Shown: positions 7,143 to 14,600 of the stretch, in pieces
How the letters are laid out: every line of letters starts with the position of its first letter
How positions within the stretch are numbered: the stretch's first letter is position 1
DNA from: Roseateles chitinivorans
Lineage (GTDB): Bacteria > Pseudomonadota > Gammaproteobacteria > Burkholderiales > Burkholderiaceae_C
NCBI RefSeq assembly: GCF_002761755.1
Contig: NZ_PEOG01000062.1
Coordinates: 1 to 33,896 of the forward strand
DNA length: 33,896 nucleotides
Direction of reading: 5' to 3'
Program-made: the position numbers and the translations under genes
The notes under the pieces: model-generated
Told to the model about the DNA's origin: nothing
The model's input: the letters and a program-made list of their open reading frames with translations, nothing else
Databases searched by the model: none

Positions 7143-7571
7143 AAGCCTCGGACTTGCGGCGACCTGGACCTGCCCAGGATGGACAAGCGCCTGCCGCGCC
7201 ACGTGCTGACGATGAAGGAGGCCGAGGCGGTGCTGGCCATGCCGGACATCGCCACAAGCACGGGCATCCGTGACCGGGCCATGATGGTGGTGCTTTACAG
7301 CACCGGCATGCGGCGCCTGGAGCTGATCGGCCTGCAGGTGTTCGACATCGACGTCGAGCGGGGCACGGTGATGATCCACCTGGGCAAGGGCAGGAAGGAC
7401 CGCATGGTGCCCATTGGTGAGCGGGCGATTGCGTGGGTGGAGAAGTACCGCGACGACGTGCGGCCGGAACTGGCCACGGGCCTCGATGAGGGCACCTTGT
7501 TCCTGACGAACCTGGGCGAAGCGTTCAGCCCGAACCGGCTGACGCAACTGGTGCGCTGCGCGCAGCCTTGA
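7143..7571 (+). pseudogene. Tyrosine recombinase (XerC/D-like integrase), internal fragment
   Basis: The frame encodes LPRMDKRLPRHVLTMKEAEA, then TGIRDRAMMVVLYSTGMRRL with the first catalytic Arg in TGMR, then the beta-hairpin Lys region HLGKGRKDRMVPIGERA, and LFLTNLGEAFSPNRLTQLV. It then runs into a stop at 7571. The N-terminal SAM-like DNA-binding domain is missing, and so are the HxxR box and the nucleophilic Tyr. It is therefore an inactive remnant of a phage-integrase-family recombinase, of the kind found in mobile elements and recombinase cassettes. It lies between two toxin/immunity remnants. No attachment site was identified. Confidence 0.85.
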
Positions 7572-7739
7572 CGCGATCACCGCCGAGGCCGGCCACCATT
7601 CTTTAGCCGCTAAAGAAAGGAAGAAATAGGGGCGCCTGCGGGGCCCCTGTTCGTGAGCGTGTCGGCTCAAAACCGCATCAGGGGGTCTCAGGAATTACAC
7701 TTGCGGGGATGTCGGGCCGAAGCGCTTGCAAGTCCTTGA
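7572..7739. other. Intergenic segment with two inverted repeats
   Basis: No gene is seen. A perfect inverted repeat TTCTTTAGC-c-GCTAAAGAA lies at 7599-7617, and AGGGGC/GCCCCT arms at 7628-7648 form a terminator-like hairpin. These may be remnants of a terminator or of a recombination site next to the integrase fragment. Confidence 0.4.
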
Positions 7740-8171
7740 ATGCACATGGGCTTCATTGCAAAAGTACGACAGGGCGCGGTGGGGTTCTCCGTTGCCGCAA
7801 AGGGCGTGACGAGCCTCAGCCCGGCGTCTATTCGGTTCAGCCAATCGTCTGTCAACGGGGTTGAAGAAATCGCGGCGAGCATGCGAGCCAATGGCTGGAA
7901 GGGTGCTCCGATCGATGTAGTTCGGATGAGCGATGGCAGCTTGACCACCTTCGACAACACGCGTTTGCTGGCTGCGCAACGCGCAGGTATCAATGTCTAA
8001 GCCGTCGTTCACGATGCTGGGGCGGCGTTCCCGGCGGGGCGTTGAACACCAAGAAGTGGCGCTCAGCCGGCAACGTGGGAGGATGCAGTTCGGGCGCGAA
8101 TCCAGCAGCAAAACAGCGGGTTCCGCAACACATACCCGAGTGGTTCGCCGTACACCGGATCGACGCAATGA
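7740..8171 (+). pseudogene. ParB-like toxin domain with two in-frame stop codons
   Basis: The frame from the ATG at 7740 gives FSQSSVNGVEEIAASMRANG and WKGAPIDVVRMSDGSLTTFD, then NTRLLAAQRAGINV, where a TAA stands at 7998-8000. Family members as I recall them continue with Gln here, so CAA to TAA is the likely change. The same frame goes on with AVVHDAGAAFPAGR, a TGA at 8043-8045, then TPRSGAQPATWEDAVRARI and NTYPSGSPYTGSTQ, ending at 8169-8171. The domain resembles ParB-like nuclease-type toxin tips (DxxxMxDGxLTxxDNTRxxAA). The original end overlaps the next ATG as ATGA. The carrier part upstream is missing. It is probably a recent pseudogene. Confidence 0.65.
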
Positions 8172-8527
8172 AGACTCTGGACTTGCTTACGGAGAAAGAG
8201 CGGCCGCAGGGCTTCAGCTACCCGCGACAGTTCAATCGCTTAATAGAGTTCGGACTAACAGACCTTGAGCCGTGGTACTTGCTGGAAGGCAAGCTATTGC
8301 GAGACACCATGGCTGGGCTCGCAGAGAGGTATCCGGATCGGAAGCTCGTTCCCTTTGCTCGTCGACAAGACAATGATGATGTCGCATGCTGGCAAGTTGG
8401 AGCGAACGGAGAAGTATTTGTCATTCATGACTTCGCCTCCCCTGGCTGGGAACAGCGTGGTCAATTCGCTGGCTTCTACGACTGGTTGCGTCGTGCTGTT
8501 GAAGACTTCATCGAATTCGATTGTTGA
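8168..8527 (+). CDS. Putative SMI1/KNR4 (SUKH)-like immunity protein
   Basis: From the ATG at 8168 this is a 119-residue acidic cytoplasmic protein. It contains NRLIEFGLTDLEPWYLLEGK, VPFARRQDNDDVACWQVGAN, EVFVIHDFASPGWEQRGQF and ends in WLRRAVEDFIEFDC. The LxPFARRQDNDDxACW...VxxVHDFASPGWE pattern resembles SMI1/KNR4 (SUKH) superfamily immunity proteins. Its start overlaps the stop of the ParB-like toxin frame by ATGA, so it was translationally coupled to that toxin and is its likely antidote. A longer frame from 8042 reads through toxin sequence and is rejected. The gene looks intact. Its last 52 bases overlap the end of kptA on the other strand. Confidence 0.65.
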   Translation: MKTLDLLTEKERPQGFSYPRQFNRLIEFGLTDLEPWYLLEGKLLRDTMAGLAERYPDRKLVPFARRQDNDDVACWQVGANGEVFVIHDFASPGWEQRGQFAGFYDWLRRAVEDFIEFDC

Positions 8528-9075
8528 GCCACGTCAGCGCTAGACAAGAACTCGGGTGGTACCTGATCGGTCAGCCAAACGCCGTTGTCTGCCAAGACGA
8601 ACTTGAAGCCCTTGGTATGCATGCGAAGAGCTTCGACCTTGAGGATGGCCGGCTTGCCGTGACGTTGGCCGACGCGGTGTGCGGTGACTTCATCGGCAGA
8701 CAAGTGCACTTGCTGGCGGGACTGCGGCCTGAGCCCTTCTGACAGGATTGAATCGACGAACCGCGTCGCGGTCCCGTGGTACAGGATGCTCGGGGGTTCT
8801 TGGGGCGATAGGCCGAGTTCCACTGTGACCGAGTGCCCTTGAGCGGCGCGAATGCGCTGCCCATCGTCCGAGAGAGAAAACCGCTTCTTGTCGCTGGTCG
8901 CGACGATATGCAGCAAGTCCTCTCGGCTGAACCGAGTTCCAGCTGCATTGCTCTTGGCGAGCAACTCGTCGATGGATGCCCAACCCTGGGGATCGAGCGT
9001 CAGGCCGATGGTATCGGGCTTGTGACGAAGAACGAGACTCAGGAACTTGCTGAATTGGGCGTGATTTGTATGCAT
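8476..9075 (-). CDS. kptA: RNA 2'-phosphotransferase (Tpt1/KptA family)
   Basis: KptA moves an internal RNA 2'-phosphate to NAD+, giving ADP-ribose 1''-2''-cyclic phosphate and nicotinamide. The Arg-His-Arg-Arg catalytic set of Tpt1 enzymes is visible: Arg17-His18 in LSLVLRHKPD, Arg76 in RIRAAQGHSV and Arg120 in PQSRQQVHLS. The NAD-binding YHGTATRF (99-106) is also present. At 199 residues it is about 20 longer than typical bacterial forms; the extra C-terminal tail (after VPPEFL) is the part that lies antisense to the SUKH-like gene. It sits inside the toxin island with no RNA-repair partner. Bacterial substrates are unknown; a defence or toxin-related role is only a guess. Confidence 0.93.
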   Translation of the reverse strand: MHTNHAQFSKFLSLVLRHKPDTIGLTLDPQGWASIDELLAKSNAAGTRFSREDLLHIVATSDKKRFSLSDDGQRIRAAQGHSVTVELGLSPQEPPSILYHGTATRFVDSILSEGLRPQSRQQVHLSADEVTAHRVGQRHGKPAILKVEALRMHTKGFKFVLADNGVWLTDQVPPEFLSSADVAQQSNSMKSSTARRNQS

Positions 9076-9116
9076 GGCGACATGCTATAGGAGCTGGAAT
9101 TCACAGTGCCGATGGA

Positions 9117-9227
9117 TCAGACCACGCCAGTGGCCTGCAGTTTCTTGAGCCGGCTGTTCTCTCGTTCCGGGGCGCTCAGGCGCTTGACGTTAGCCGCCTC
9201 CAGCTAGCCAAAGTGTTTACGCCTGGC
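9117..9227 (-). pseudogene. IS3-family OrfA remnant, C-terminal coiled-coil end
   Basis: On the minus strand the sequence reads ARRKHFG-stop-LEAANVKRLSAPERENSRLK-KLQATGVV-stop. The KFGGLE..(D/N)VKRL..LE.EN.RLK pattern is the end of the helix-turn-helix protein OrfA of IS3-family elements (leucine-zipper-like). The in-frame TAG, short length and absence of OrfB show that it is a fossil. It marks the right edge of the mobile island. The rest of 9076-9328 shows no gene. Confidence 0.55.
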
Positions 9228-9328
9228 TTAGATCGCCAGCAATTGAAGGGTGAGCAAAAGGGTCCGCCTGAGCATTCCACGAGGCCCCCCCTCTCTGGCG
9301 GTCCTGACCAGCGCGGCTCCGGCTCCGC

Positions 9329-10162
9329 TCAACCTTCCCTGAAAAACTTCAGCGCCGCCAAATCCGGAAACGCCGCGGGCCGCTTGGTCTGCGTCGCCGC
9401 GAACGCCTCCATCAAATTCCTGTTCTGCCAGATCGCCGCCTGCAGCCACCCCATCTGCTGCAGGCTGTCCTTGACGCCGTGATCGCGCGCGTAGTGGATC
9501 GCCTGCTTGCTGCCCCACACCGCCACCGGTGGCTTCTGCGCGATCTCGCGCGCGCACTGCAGCGCGGCCTCGATGCATTCGGCCGGCGTCGGCAGCACGT
9601 CGTTCACCAGCCCGACCGCCAGCGCCCGCGCCGCCGGCAGGCGGCGGCCGGTGTAGGCCATTTCCTTGACCACCCCCAGCGGGATCAGCTTGGGCAGGCG
9701 CTGCAGCGTGCCCAGGTCGGCGGCCATGCCGATGTTGATCTCCTGGATGCAGAAGAACGCGCCAGCCTCCGCATAGCGGATGTCGCAGGCCGCCACCAGG
9801 TCCACCGCGCCGCCGATGCAGCCGCCCTGGATCGCCGCGATCGTCGGTACGCGCAGGTCGTCGAGGCGGTTGAAGGCCTGCTGCATGTCGGCCAGCAGGT
9901 CGACGATCGCGGCACGCCCTTCGGCGCTGCGGTCGTCGAGCTGGATGCCGCCGTTCTGGAACACATCCAGCGACATGCCCGCGCTGAAATGCCGGCCCGT
10001 CGACGAGATCACCAGCGCCCGCAGCGTCGGGCTGCGATGCAACTGGTCCAGCACCGCCTCCAGCTCGCGCCACAGCTGCGGCGACATCGTGTTCATCGCG
10101 TCGGGACGGTTCAGCACCAGGTGGCCGACGCCGGCGTCTTCGGTCAGGGTGAGGCATTCCAT
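9329..10162 (-). CDS. Enoyl-CoA hydratase/isomerase family, delta(3,5)-delta(2,4)-dienoyl-CoA isomerase-like
   Basis: The 277-residue protein is a full-length crotonase-fold enzyme. The region GGAVDLVAACDIRYAEA, followed by IQEINIGMAADLGTLQRLP, matches dienoyl-CoA isomerase (ECH1) more than plain enoyl-CoA hydratase. Asp121, Glu141 and Asp149 have the same spacing (20 and 8) as the catalytic Asp176, Glu196 and Asp204 of the rat enzyme. The oxyanion-hole segments are HFSAGMSLDVF and GGCIGG. It would shift conjugated double bonds during beta-oxidation of unsaturated fatty acids in the cytoplasm. AAGGAG precedes the ATG at 10162. It is followed by the old mobile island and preceded by hmp on the same strand with a 137-bp gap, so it is probably transcribed alone. 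Confidence 0.88.
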   Translation of the reverse strand: MECLTLTEDAGVGHLVLNRPDAMNTMSPQLWRELEAVLDQLHRSPTLRALVISSTGRHFSAGMSLDVFQNGGIQLDDRSAEGRAAIVDLLADMQQAFNRLDDLRVPTIAAIQGGCIGGAVDLVAACDIRYAEAGAFFCIQEINIGMAADLGTLQRLPKLIPLGVVKEMAYTGRRLPAARALAVGLVNDVLPTPAECIEAALQCAREIAQKPPVAVWGSKQAIHYARDHGVKDSLQQMGWLQAAIWQNRNLMEAFAATQTKRPAAFPDLAALKFFREG

Positions 10163-10299
10163 GCGGGTCTCCTTGTTCCGCCCTGCCGTGGAGCGGGCAG
10201 GGGCCGGGCCATGCTAGCGGGAGACCCCGCGGCGGCGCGTCATCGAGGCGACGCCGCGGTGGCGATTGGAGAGCGCTCCCGAATGGACGCCGGGCGCGA

Positions 10300-11487
10300 T
10301 CAGGCGCCGACCAGTTCCTCCGTCGGCCCGAAGAACTCGTAGCGCAACTGCGCCTCCGGCACGCCGAGCTGGCGGCCGGCGCGGTAGACCGCCTGCATGA
10401 ACGGCTTCGGTCCGAGCAGGTAAAGGTCGACGTCGCGGTCCTCGGGCAGGTGGCGCGCCAGCAGCGCGTCCGTCACCTGGCCGACCTCGTGCGGCTCGTC
10501 GCCCTCGCGCGGCGCGTCGTAGACGTACATCGCCTCGACATTGCGATGCGCGGCGGCCAGCAGGTCCACGCGCTCGCGGAACGCATGCACCCCGCCGTGG
10601 CGCGCCGCGTGGATGAAGCGGATCGGCCGGCCGCTGGGGGCCGCCGATTCCAGCATCGCCATCGCTGGCGTGATGCCGACGCCGCCCGTCACCAGCACCA
10701 GCGGCCGAGTGGACTGGGCATCGAGGGTGAACTCGCCCGCGGGCGCCTGGACCTCCAGCCGCGAGCCGACCTCGACGTGGTCATGCATCCAGCCCGACAC
10801 CAGTCCGCCGTCCTCCCGCTTGATGCTGACGCGGTACCAGGGCTTGCCCGGCGCGTCCGACAGCGAGTAGTTGCGGCGCACCGTCCGTCCGTCGATGTCC
10901 AGCACCAGGGTCAGGTATTGCCCGGGCTGGAACGGCGGGAGCGGCTGCCCATCGGCCGGCTCCAGGTAGAACGAAGTGATCAGCTCGCTCTCGCGCGCTT
11001 TGCGCGCGACGACCATCGTGCGTTGGCCGCGCCAGCCGCCCGGCAGCGCCGCGGTGGCGGCGTAGACCTGCTCCTCGGCATCGATCAGCAACTGCGCCAG
11101 CGCGCCGTAGGCCTCGGCCCAGGCGTCGATGATCGCGTCGGTGGCGACGTCGGCGCCCAGCACCTCGCGGATCGCGCGCAGCAGGCACTGGCCGACGATC
11201 GGGTAATGCGCCGGCTGCACGCCCAGCGCCACATGCTTCTGGACGATGCGGGGCAGGGCCGGGGCCAGCTCGTGGACGCGGTCGATGTGGCTCGCGTAGG
11301 CCAGCACCGCACCGGCCAGCGCGCGCGCCTGCGTGCCCTCGGCCTGGTGCGCTTCGTTGAAGAAGGCCTTCAGCTCGGGATGCTCCGACAGCATCACGCG
11401 ATAGAAGTGCCGGGTGATTTCCTCGCCGCGCGACTTCAGCAACGGCACTGTGGCCTGGATCAGGGCGATGGTCAGGGGCTTGAACAT
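10300..11487 (-). CDS. hmp: Flavohaemoglobin / nitric oxide dioxygenase
   Basis: Hmp oxidises nitric oxide to nitrate with O2 and NAD(P)H in the cytoplasm. The 395-residue length is normal. The globin domain (1-140) has proximal His85 (IVQKHVALGVQ), distal Tyr29 (RHFYRVML) and Gln53. The FAD domain has RRNYSLSD, and the NAD domain has VTGGVGITPAMAML and a C-terminal LRYEFFGP. All three domains appear intact. The gene faces norR across 183 bp that hold a sigma-54-like promoter and GT-N7-AC NorR sites, so nitric-oxide induction through NorR is expected. No other NO or nitrate genes are nearby. Confidence 0.96.
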   Translation of the reverse strand: MFKPLTIALIQATVPLLKSRGEEITRHFYRVMLSEHPELKAFFNEAHQAEGTQARALAGAVLAYASHIDRVHELAPALPRIVQKHVALGVQPAHYPIVGQCLLRAIREVLGADVATDAIIDAWAEAYGALAQLLIDAEEQVYAATAALPGGWRGQRTMVVARKARESELITSFYLEPADGQPLPPFQPGQYLTLVLDIDGRTVRRNYSLSDAPGKPWYRVSIKREDGGLVSGWMHDHVEVGSRLEVQAPAGEFTLDAQSTRPLVLVTGGVGITPAMAMLESAAPSGRPIRFIHAARHGGVHAFRERVDLLAAAHRNVEAMYVYDAPREGDEPHEVGQVTDALLARHLPEDRDVDLYLLGPKPFMQAVYRAGRQLGVPEAQLRYEFFGPTEELVGA

Positions 11488-11528
11488 GAGCGTCGGTACT
11501 CCGGATTCGTTGAGGATGACTGTGATTT

Positions 11529-11544
11529 ATCAGGAACCGTGCCA
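11529..11544 (-). promoter_or_regulatory. Sigma-54 promoter of hmp
   Basis: On the minus strand TGGCACGgttcCTGAT matches TGGCACG-N4-TTGCW at the -24 element fully and at the -12 element partly (TG kept, C replaced by A). It ends about 41 bp before the hmp ATG. The neighbouring gene is a sigma-54 activator, which supports the call. Confidence 0.7.
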
Positions 11545-11618
11545 GGCAGTTGACGACGGCGGTGCGGCCACAAGTCGTTGATCTGCTTGGGGCTTTGTGA
11601 CCGCTCTACCGAACCGTT

Positions 11619-11655
11619 GTCGGAATGACCGAGAATCGACCGCTGTCGAATTGAC
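11619..11655. promoter_or_regulatory. NorR binding sites (enhancers) between hmp and norR
   Basis: Two copies of GT-N7-AC are present: GT-cggaatg-AC at 11619-11629 and GT-cgaattg-AC at 11645-11655, spaced 26 bp. This is the published NorR core. They lie about 80-120 bp upstream of the hmp -24/-12 element and just before the norR ATG, so they could serve both activation of hmp and norR autoregulation. A degenerate third site may lie near 11597. Confidence 0.75.
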
Positions 11656-11670
11656 AACGAAAAGGTCTTG

Positions 11671-13257
11671 ATGACAACGGAAGCCCGCTTTCGCCAATTG
11701 CTCGCCGCGGTGCGTGGCCTGGTCCGCTGCGATGCGGCGGCGCTGCTGCGCCTGTTGCCGGAGGAGGGCGAGCCGGTGCTGCAGCCGGTGGCCGTCGACG
11801 GACTGGCCGAGGAAGCGCTGGGCCGGCGCTTCCCGGCGGCCGCCCATCCGCGCCTGGCGCGGCTGCTGGAGAGTGGCGACGGCCTGCGCTTCGCCGCCGA
11901 CGCCGGCCTGCCGGATCCCTATGACGGGCTGCTCGAACATCAGCAGGAGCTCGAGGCCGTCCACGACTGCATGGGCGCGCCGCTGCGGGTGGACGGGCGG
12001 GTCTGGGGGCTGGTGACGCTGGATGCGCTCGATCCTCACGCCTTCGACGAGGTCGGTCCCCAGCGGCTGGCGGCGGTCGTGCGGCTGCTCGAAGCGGGCA
12101 TCGCCGCCGAGGACACGATCGCGACGCTGGCGCGGCGCGCCGCGCAGGAACAGGCGCTGGCCCGCGCGGTGCGGCGCCACAGTCCGCGGGAGCTGCTCGG
12201 GCGCAGCCCGGCGATGGTCCGCCTGCGCGCCGAGATCGACACCGTCGCGGCCTCCGACCTGACGGTGCTGATCCTGGGCGAGACGGGCGTCGGCAAGGAG
12301 CTCGTCGCCGAGCGCCTGCATGCCCGGTCGACGCGCCAGGATCGACCACTGGTGCAGATCAACTGCGCCGCCTTGCCGGAGACGCTGGCCGACAGCGAGC
12401 TGTTCGGCCACAAGCGCGGGGCCTTCACCGGCGCGGTGGCGGACCGGGTCGGCAAGTTCGAGCTGGCCGATGGCGGCACCCTGCTGCTGGACGAGGTCGG
12501 CGAGCTGCCGCTGCCGGTGCAGGCCAAGCTGCTGCGCGTGCTGCAGAGCGGCGATGTGCAGCGCCCCGGCAGCGATCGCGTGCAGCGGGTCGACGTGCGG
12601 GTGCTGGCCGCCACCAACCGCGACCTGCGCGAGGAGGTCGCGCGCGGGCGCTTCCGTGCCGATCTCTATCACCGGCTGTCGGTCTACCCGCTGCGGGTGC
12701 CGGCGCTGCGCGAGCGGGGCCGCGACGTCCTGGCGCTGGCGGGCAGCTTCCTGGAGGAGAACCAGCACCGGCTCGGCGCCCGCAACCTGCGGCTGTCGCC
12801 GGCGGCGTCGCAGGCGCTGCTCGCCCACGACTGGCCGGGGAACGTCCGTGAGCTCGAGCATCTGATCAGCCGTGCCGCGTTGCGCGCGCTGGCGGCTGCG
12901 GGGCGGGCCGGGCGATGGATCGCGATCGAGCCGGAACACCTCGGCCTGGGCGAGGGCGCATCGGTGGCGCGCCATGCGCCCACCGATGACGGTACACGGG
13001 GAGTCCGGGAACCCGGAATGCCCCGGGACCCGATTGCGCTGCCGGTCGATACGACGGCGGATGCGGGGGTTGACACGGCGGTTGACGCCACGGGGCTGGG
13101 ACTGCGCGCGGCGACCGAGCAGTTCCAGCGCCGCTGGATCGAGGACGCCCTGCGGCGGCACGGCGGCGCGATGGCCGCCGCGGCCCGCGAGGCCGGCATG
13201 GATCGCAGCAATTTCCTGCGGCTGTTGAGACGGCTGGGCATCGCCCTGCCGCGATAG
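11671..13257 (+). CDS. norR: NorR-type nitric-oxide-responsive sigma-54 activator
   Basis: The 528-residue protein has an N-terminal GAF sensor (about 1-160), a central AAA+ domain (about 175-405) and a C-terminal Fis-type HTH (about 485-528). Walker A is GETGVGKE (203-210), the sigma-54 loop is GAFTGA (250-255), and Walker B is LLLDEVGEL (271-279). In known NorR the GAF domain binds NO through a non-haem iron; Asp99 (AVHDCMGAPL) is a plausible ligand. A linker of about 60 residues rich in Asp and Thr before the HTH is long and low in complexity. The ATG at 11671 has AAAGG five bases upstream; a TTG at 11668 is an alternative. It is divergent from hmp, its probable target. Confidence 0.92.
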   Translation: MTTEARFRQLLAAVRGLVRCDAAALLRLLPEEGEPVLQPVAVDGLAEEALGRRFPAAAHPRLARLLESGDGLRFAADAGLPDPYDGLLEHQQELEAVHDCMGAPLRVDGRVWGLVTLDALDPHAFDEVGPQRLAAVVRLLEAGIAAEDTIATLARRAAQEQALARAVRRHSPRELLGRSPAMVRLRAEIDTVAASDLTVLILGETGVGKELVAERLHARSTRQDRPLVQINCAALPETLADSELFGHKRGAFTGAVADRVGKFELADGGTLLLDEVGELPLPVQAKLLRVLQSGDVQRPGSDRVQRVDVRVLAATNRDLREEVARGRFRADLYHRLSVYPLRVPALRERGRDVLALAGSFLEENQHRLGARNLRLSPAASQALLAHDWPGNVRELEHLISRAALRALAAAGRAGRWIAIEPEHLGLGEGASVARHAPTDDGTRGVREPGMPRDPIALPVDTTADAGVDTAVDATGLGLRAATEQFQRRWIEDALRRHGGAMAAAAREAGMDRSNFLRLLRRLGIALPR

Positions 13258-13316
13258 AGTCGCCCGCTCAGGGCAGGTCACGGACTCACGGCACAGTGAG
13301 GCGGACGAGGTAAGCG

Positions 13317-14528
13317 ATGACGGCTGACAAGCCAGGGAACGACGGCCATGGCCGGGAGCACGACGATGTCGCACGCCTGCACCAGGCAGGCGACGCGGCC
13401 TATCGACGGCTGGTGGAGGGCGTGCTGGACTACGCGATCTTCCTGCTCACGCCGTCGGGCCGGATCGCGACCTGGAACGCGGGCGCGCGGCGCATCAAGG
13501 GCTACGAGGCGGCCGAGATCATCGGCCGGCACTTCTCGGTCTTCTACACCCAGCCGGACATCGACGCGGCCTGGCCCGACGAGGAGCTCAAGCTCGCGCG
13601 CGAGCACGGCCGCTTCGAGGACGAAGGCTGGCGCGTGCGGCGCGACGGGTCGACCTTCTGGGCCAATGTCGTGATCACGGCGATCAAGCATGCCGACGGC
13701 GACCTGCTCGGCTACGCCAAGGTCACCCGCGACCTCACCGCGCGCATGGAGCAGGAGCGCGAGCGCCGCCGCATGGCCGAACTGGTCGAGGAGAGCCGCC
13801 GGATGACCGAATTCATCGCGGTGCTGTCGCACGAGATCCGCAATCCGCTGGCGCCGCTGACCAATGTCCTGTCCCTGCTGGGCCGCGAGACGCTGAGCCC
13901 GCGCGCCGCCTGGTGCGTCGAGGTCGCGAGCAAGCAGGTGCGGCAGATCAACCGTTTGGTGGAGGACCTGCTCGACGTCAGCCGCGTGACCACCGGCAAG
14001 GTGCGGCTGACCACGGCGCCGCTGGAGCTGGGCGAGGTGGTGCGGGAGGCGGTCGAGGGCATGCGTCCGGCGGCCGAGGCCCGCGAGCACCGCTTGCAGG
14101 GCACCTGGCCGAGGGAGCCCCTGGCGGTGACCGGCGACCGCACGCGGCTGATCCAGCTGGTGAGCAACCTGCTCAGCAACGCGATCAAGTTCACGCCGCC
14201 GGGCGGCACGATCACCTTGACGCTGCGACGCGACGGCGACGCGGCGGTGATCACCGTCGTCGACAACGGCATCGGCATGACTGCGCAGACGTTGGCGCAT
14301 GCGTTCGAGCCCTTCTCGCAGGGCGAGGAACATGCGCGCGGCCACGGCGCGCATGGGGCGCACGGCGGCCTGGGCCTCGGGCTCGCGCTGGTGCGCAGCA
14401 TCGCGGAGCTGCATGGCGGCGGCGCGGCGGCCGACAGCGCCGGCAGCGGACAGGGCACGACGGTGTCGGTGCGGCTGCCGCTGCGGACCGAAGCGGATGC
14501 CGGCGACGCGGCCGACGCGATGAAATGA
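13317..14528 (+). CDS. PAS-domain sensor histidine kinase (soluble)
   Basis: The 403-residue protein has a PAS domain at about 30-140 (LDYAIFLLTPSGRIATWNAG, then GYAKVTRDLTAR) and a HisKA domain with the phosphorylated His172 in AVLSHEIRNPLAP. The HATPase domain has an N-box LVSNLLSNAIKFTPPGG, VVDNGIGM and a final GLGLGLALVRSIAELHGG. A His-rich insert (EEHARGHGAHGAHGG) sits just before the last G-box. There is no transmembrane segment, so it senses in the cytoplasm; the PAS ligand is unknown. A GAGG motif precedes the ATG. It follows norR by 59 bp on the same strand. No response regulator is adjacent, so it is an orphan kinase in this window. Confidence 0.9.
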   Translation: MTADKPGNDGHGREHDDVARLHQAGDAAYRRLVEGVLDYAIFLLTPSGRIATWNAGARRIKGYEAAEIIGRHFSVFYTQPDIDAAWPDEELKLAREHGRFEDEGWRVRRDGSTFWANVVITAIKHADGDLLGYAKVTRDLTARMEQERERRRMAELVEESRRMTEFIAVLSHEIRNPLAPLTNVLSLLGRETLSPRAAWCVEVASKQVRQINRLVEDLLDVSRVTTGKVRLTTAPLELGEVVREAVEGMRPAAEAREHRLQGTWPREPLAVTGDRTRLIQLVSNLLSNAIKFTPPGGTITLTLRRDGDAAVITVVDNGIGMTAQTLAHAFEPFSQGEEHARGHGAHGAHGGLGLGLALVRSIAELHGGGAAADSAGSGQGTTVSVRLPLRTEADAGDAADAMK

Positions 14529-14530
14529 AA

Positions 14531-14557
14531 AGGGCCGCGGCATCGCGCCGCGGCCCT
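14531..14557. terminator. Bidirectional terminator between convergent genes
   Basis: AGGGCCGCGGC (14531-14541) and GCCGCGGCCCT (14547-14557) form an 11-bp hairpin with a five-base loop right after the histidine kinase stop (preceded by AAAA). It lies in front of the 3' end of the convergent DUF1111 gene. Confidence 0.8.
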
Positions 14558-14600
14558 CGGTCCAGAGGGGCGCTCGTGGCGTCCCTTCGCGCTCAATGCC

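Noticed and set aside
8042..8167. Upstream extension of the SUKH-like immunity gene
   Set aside because: This part is out of frame with, and overlaps, the ParB-like toxin coding sequence; the ATG at 8168 in the ATGA overlap is the natural start.
10227..10259. CCGCGGCG/CGCCGCGG inverted repeat after hmp
   Set aside because: Arms are pure GC, the loop is long (17 bases) and no T-run follows; chance is likely in this GC-rich sequence.
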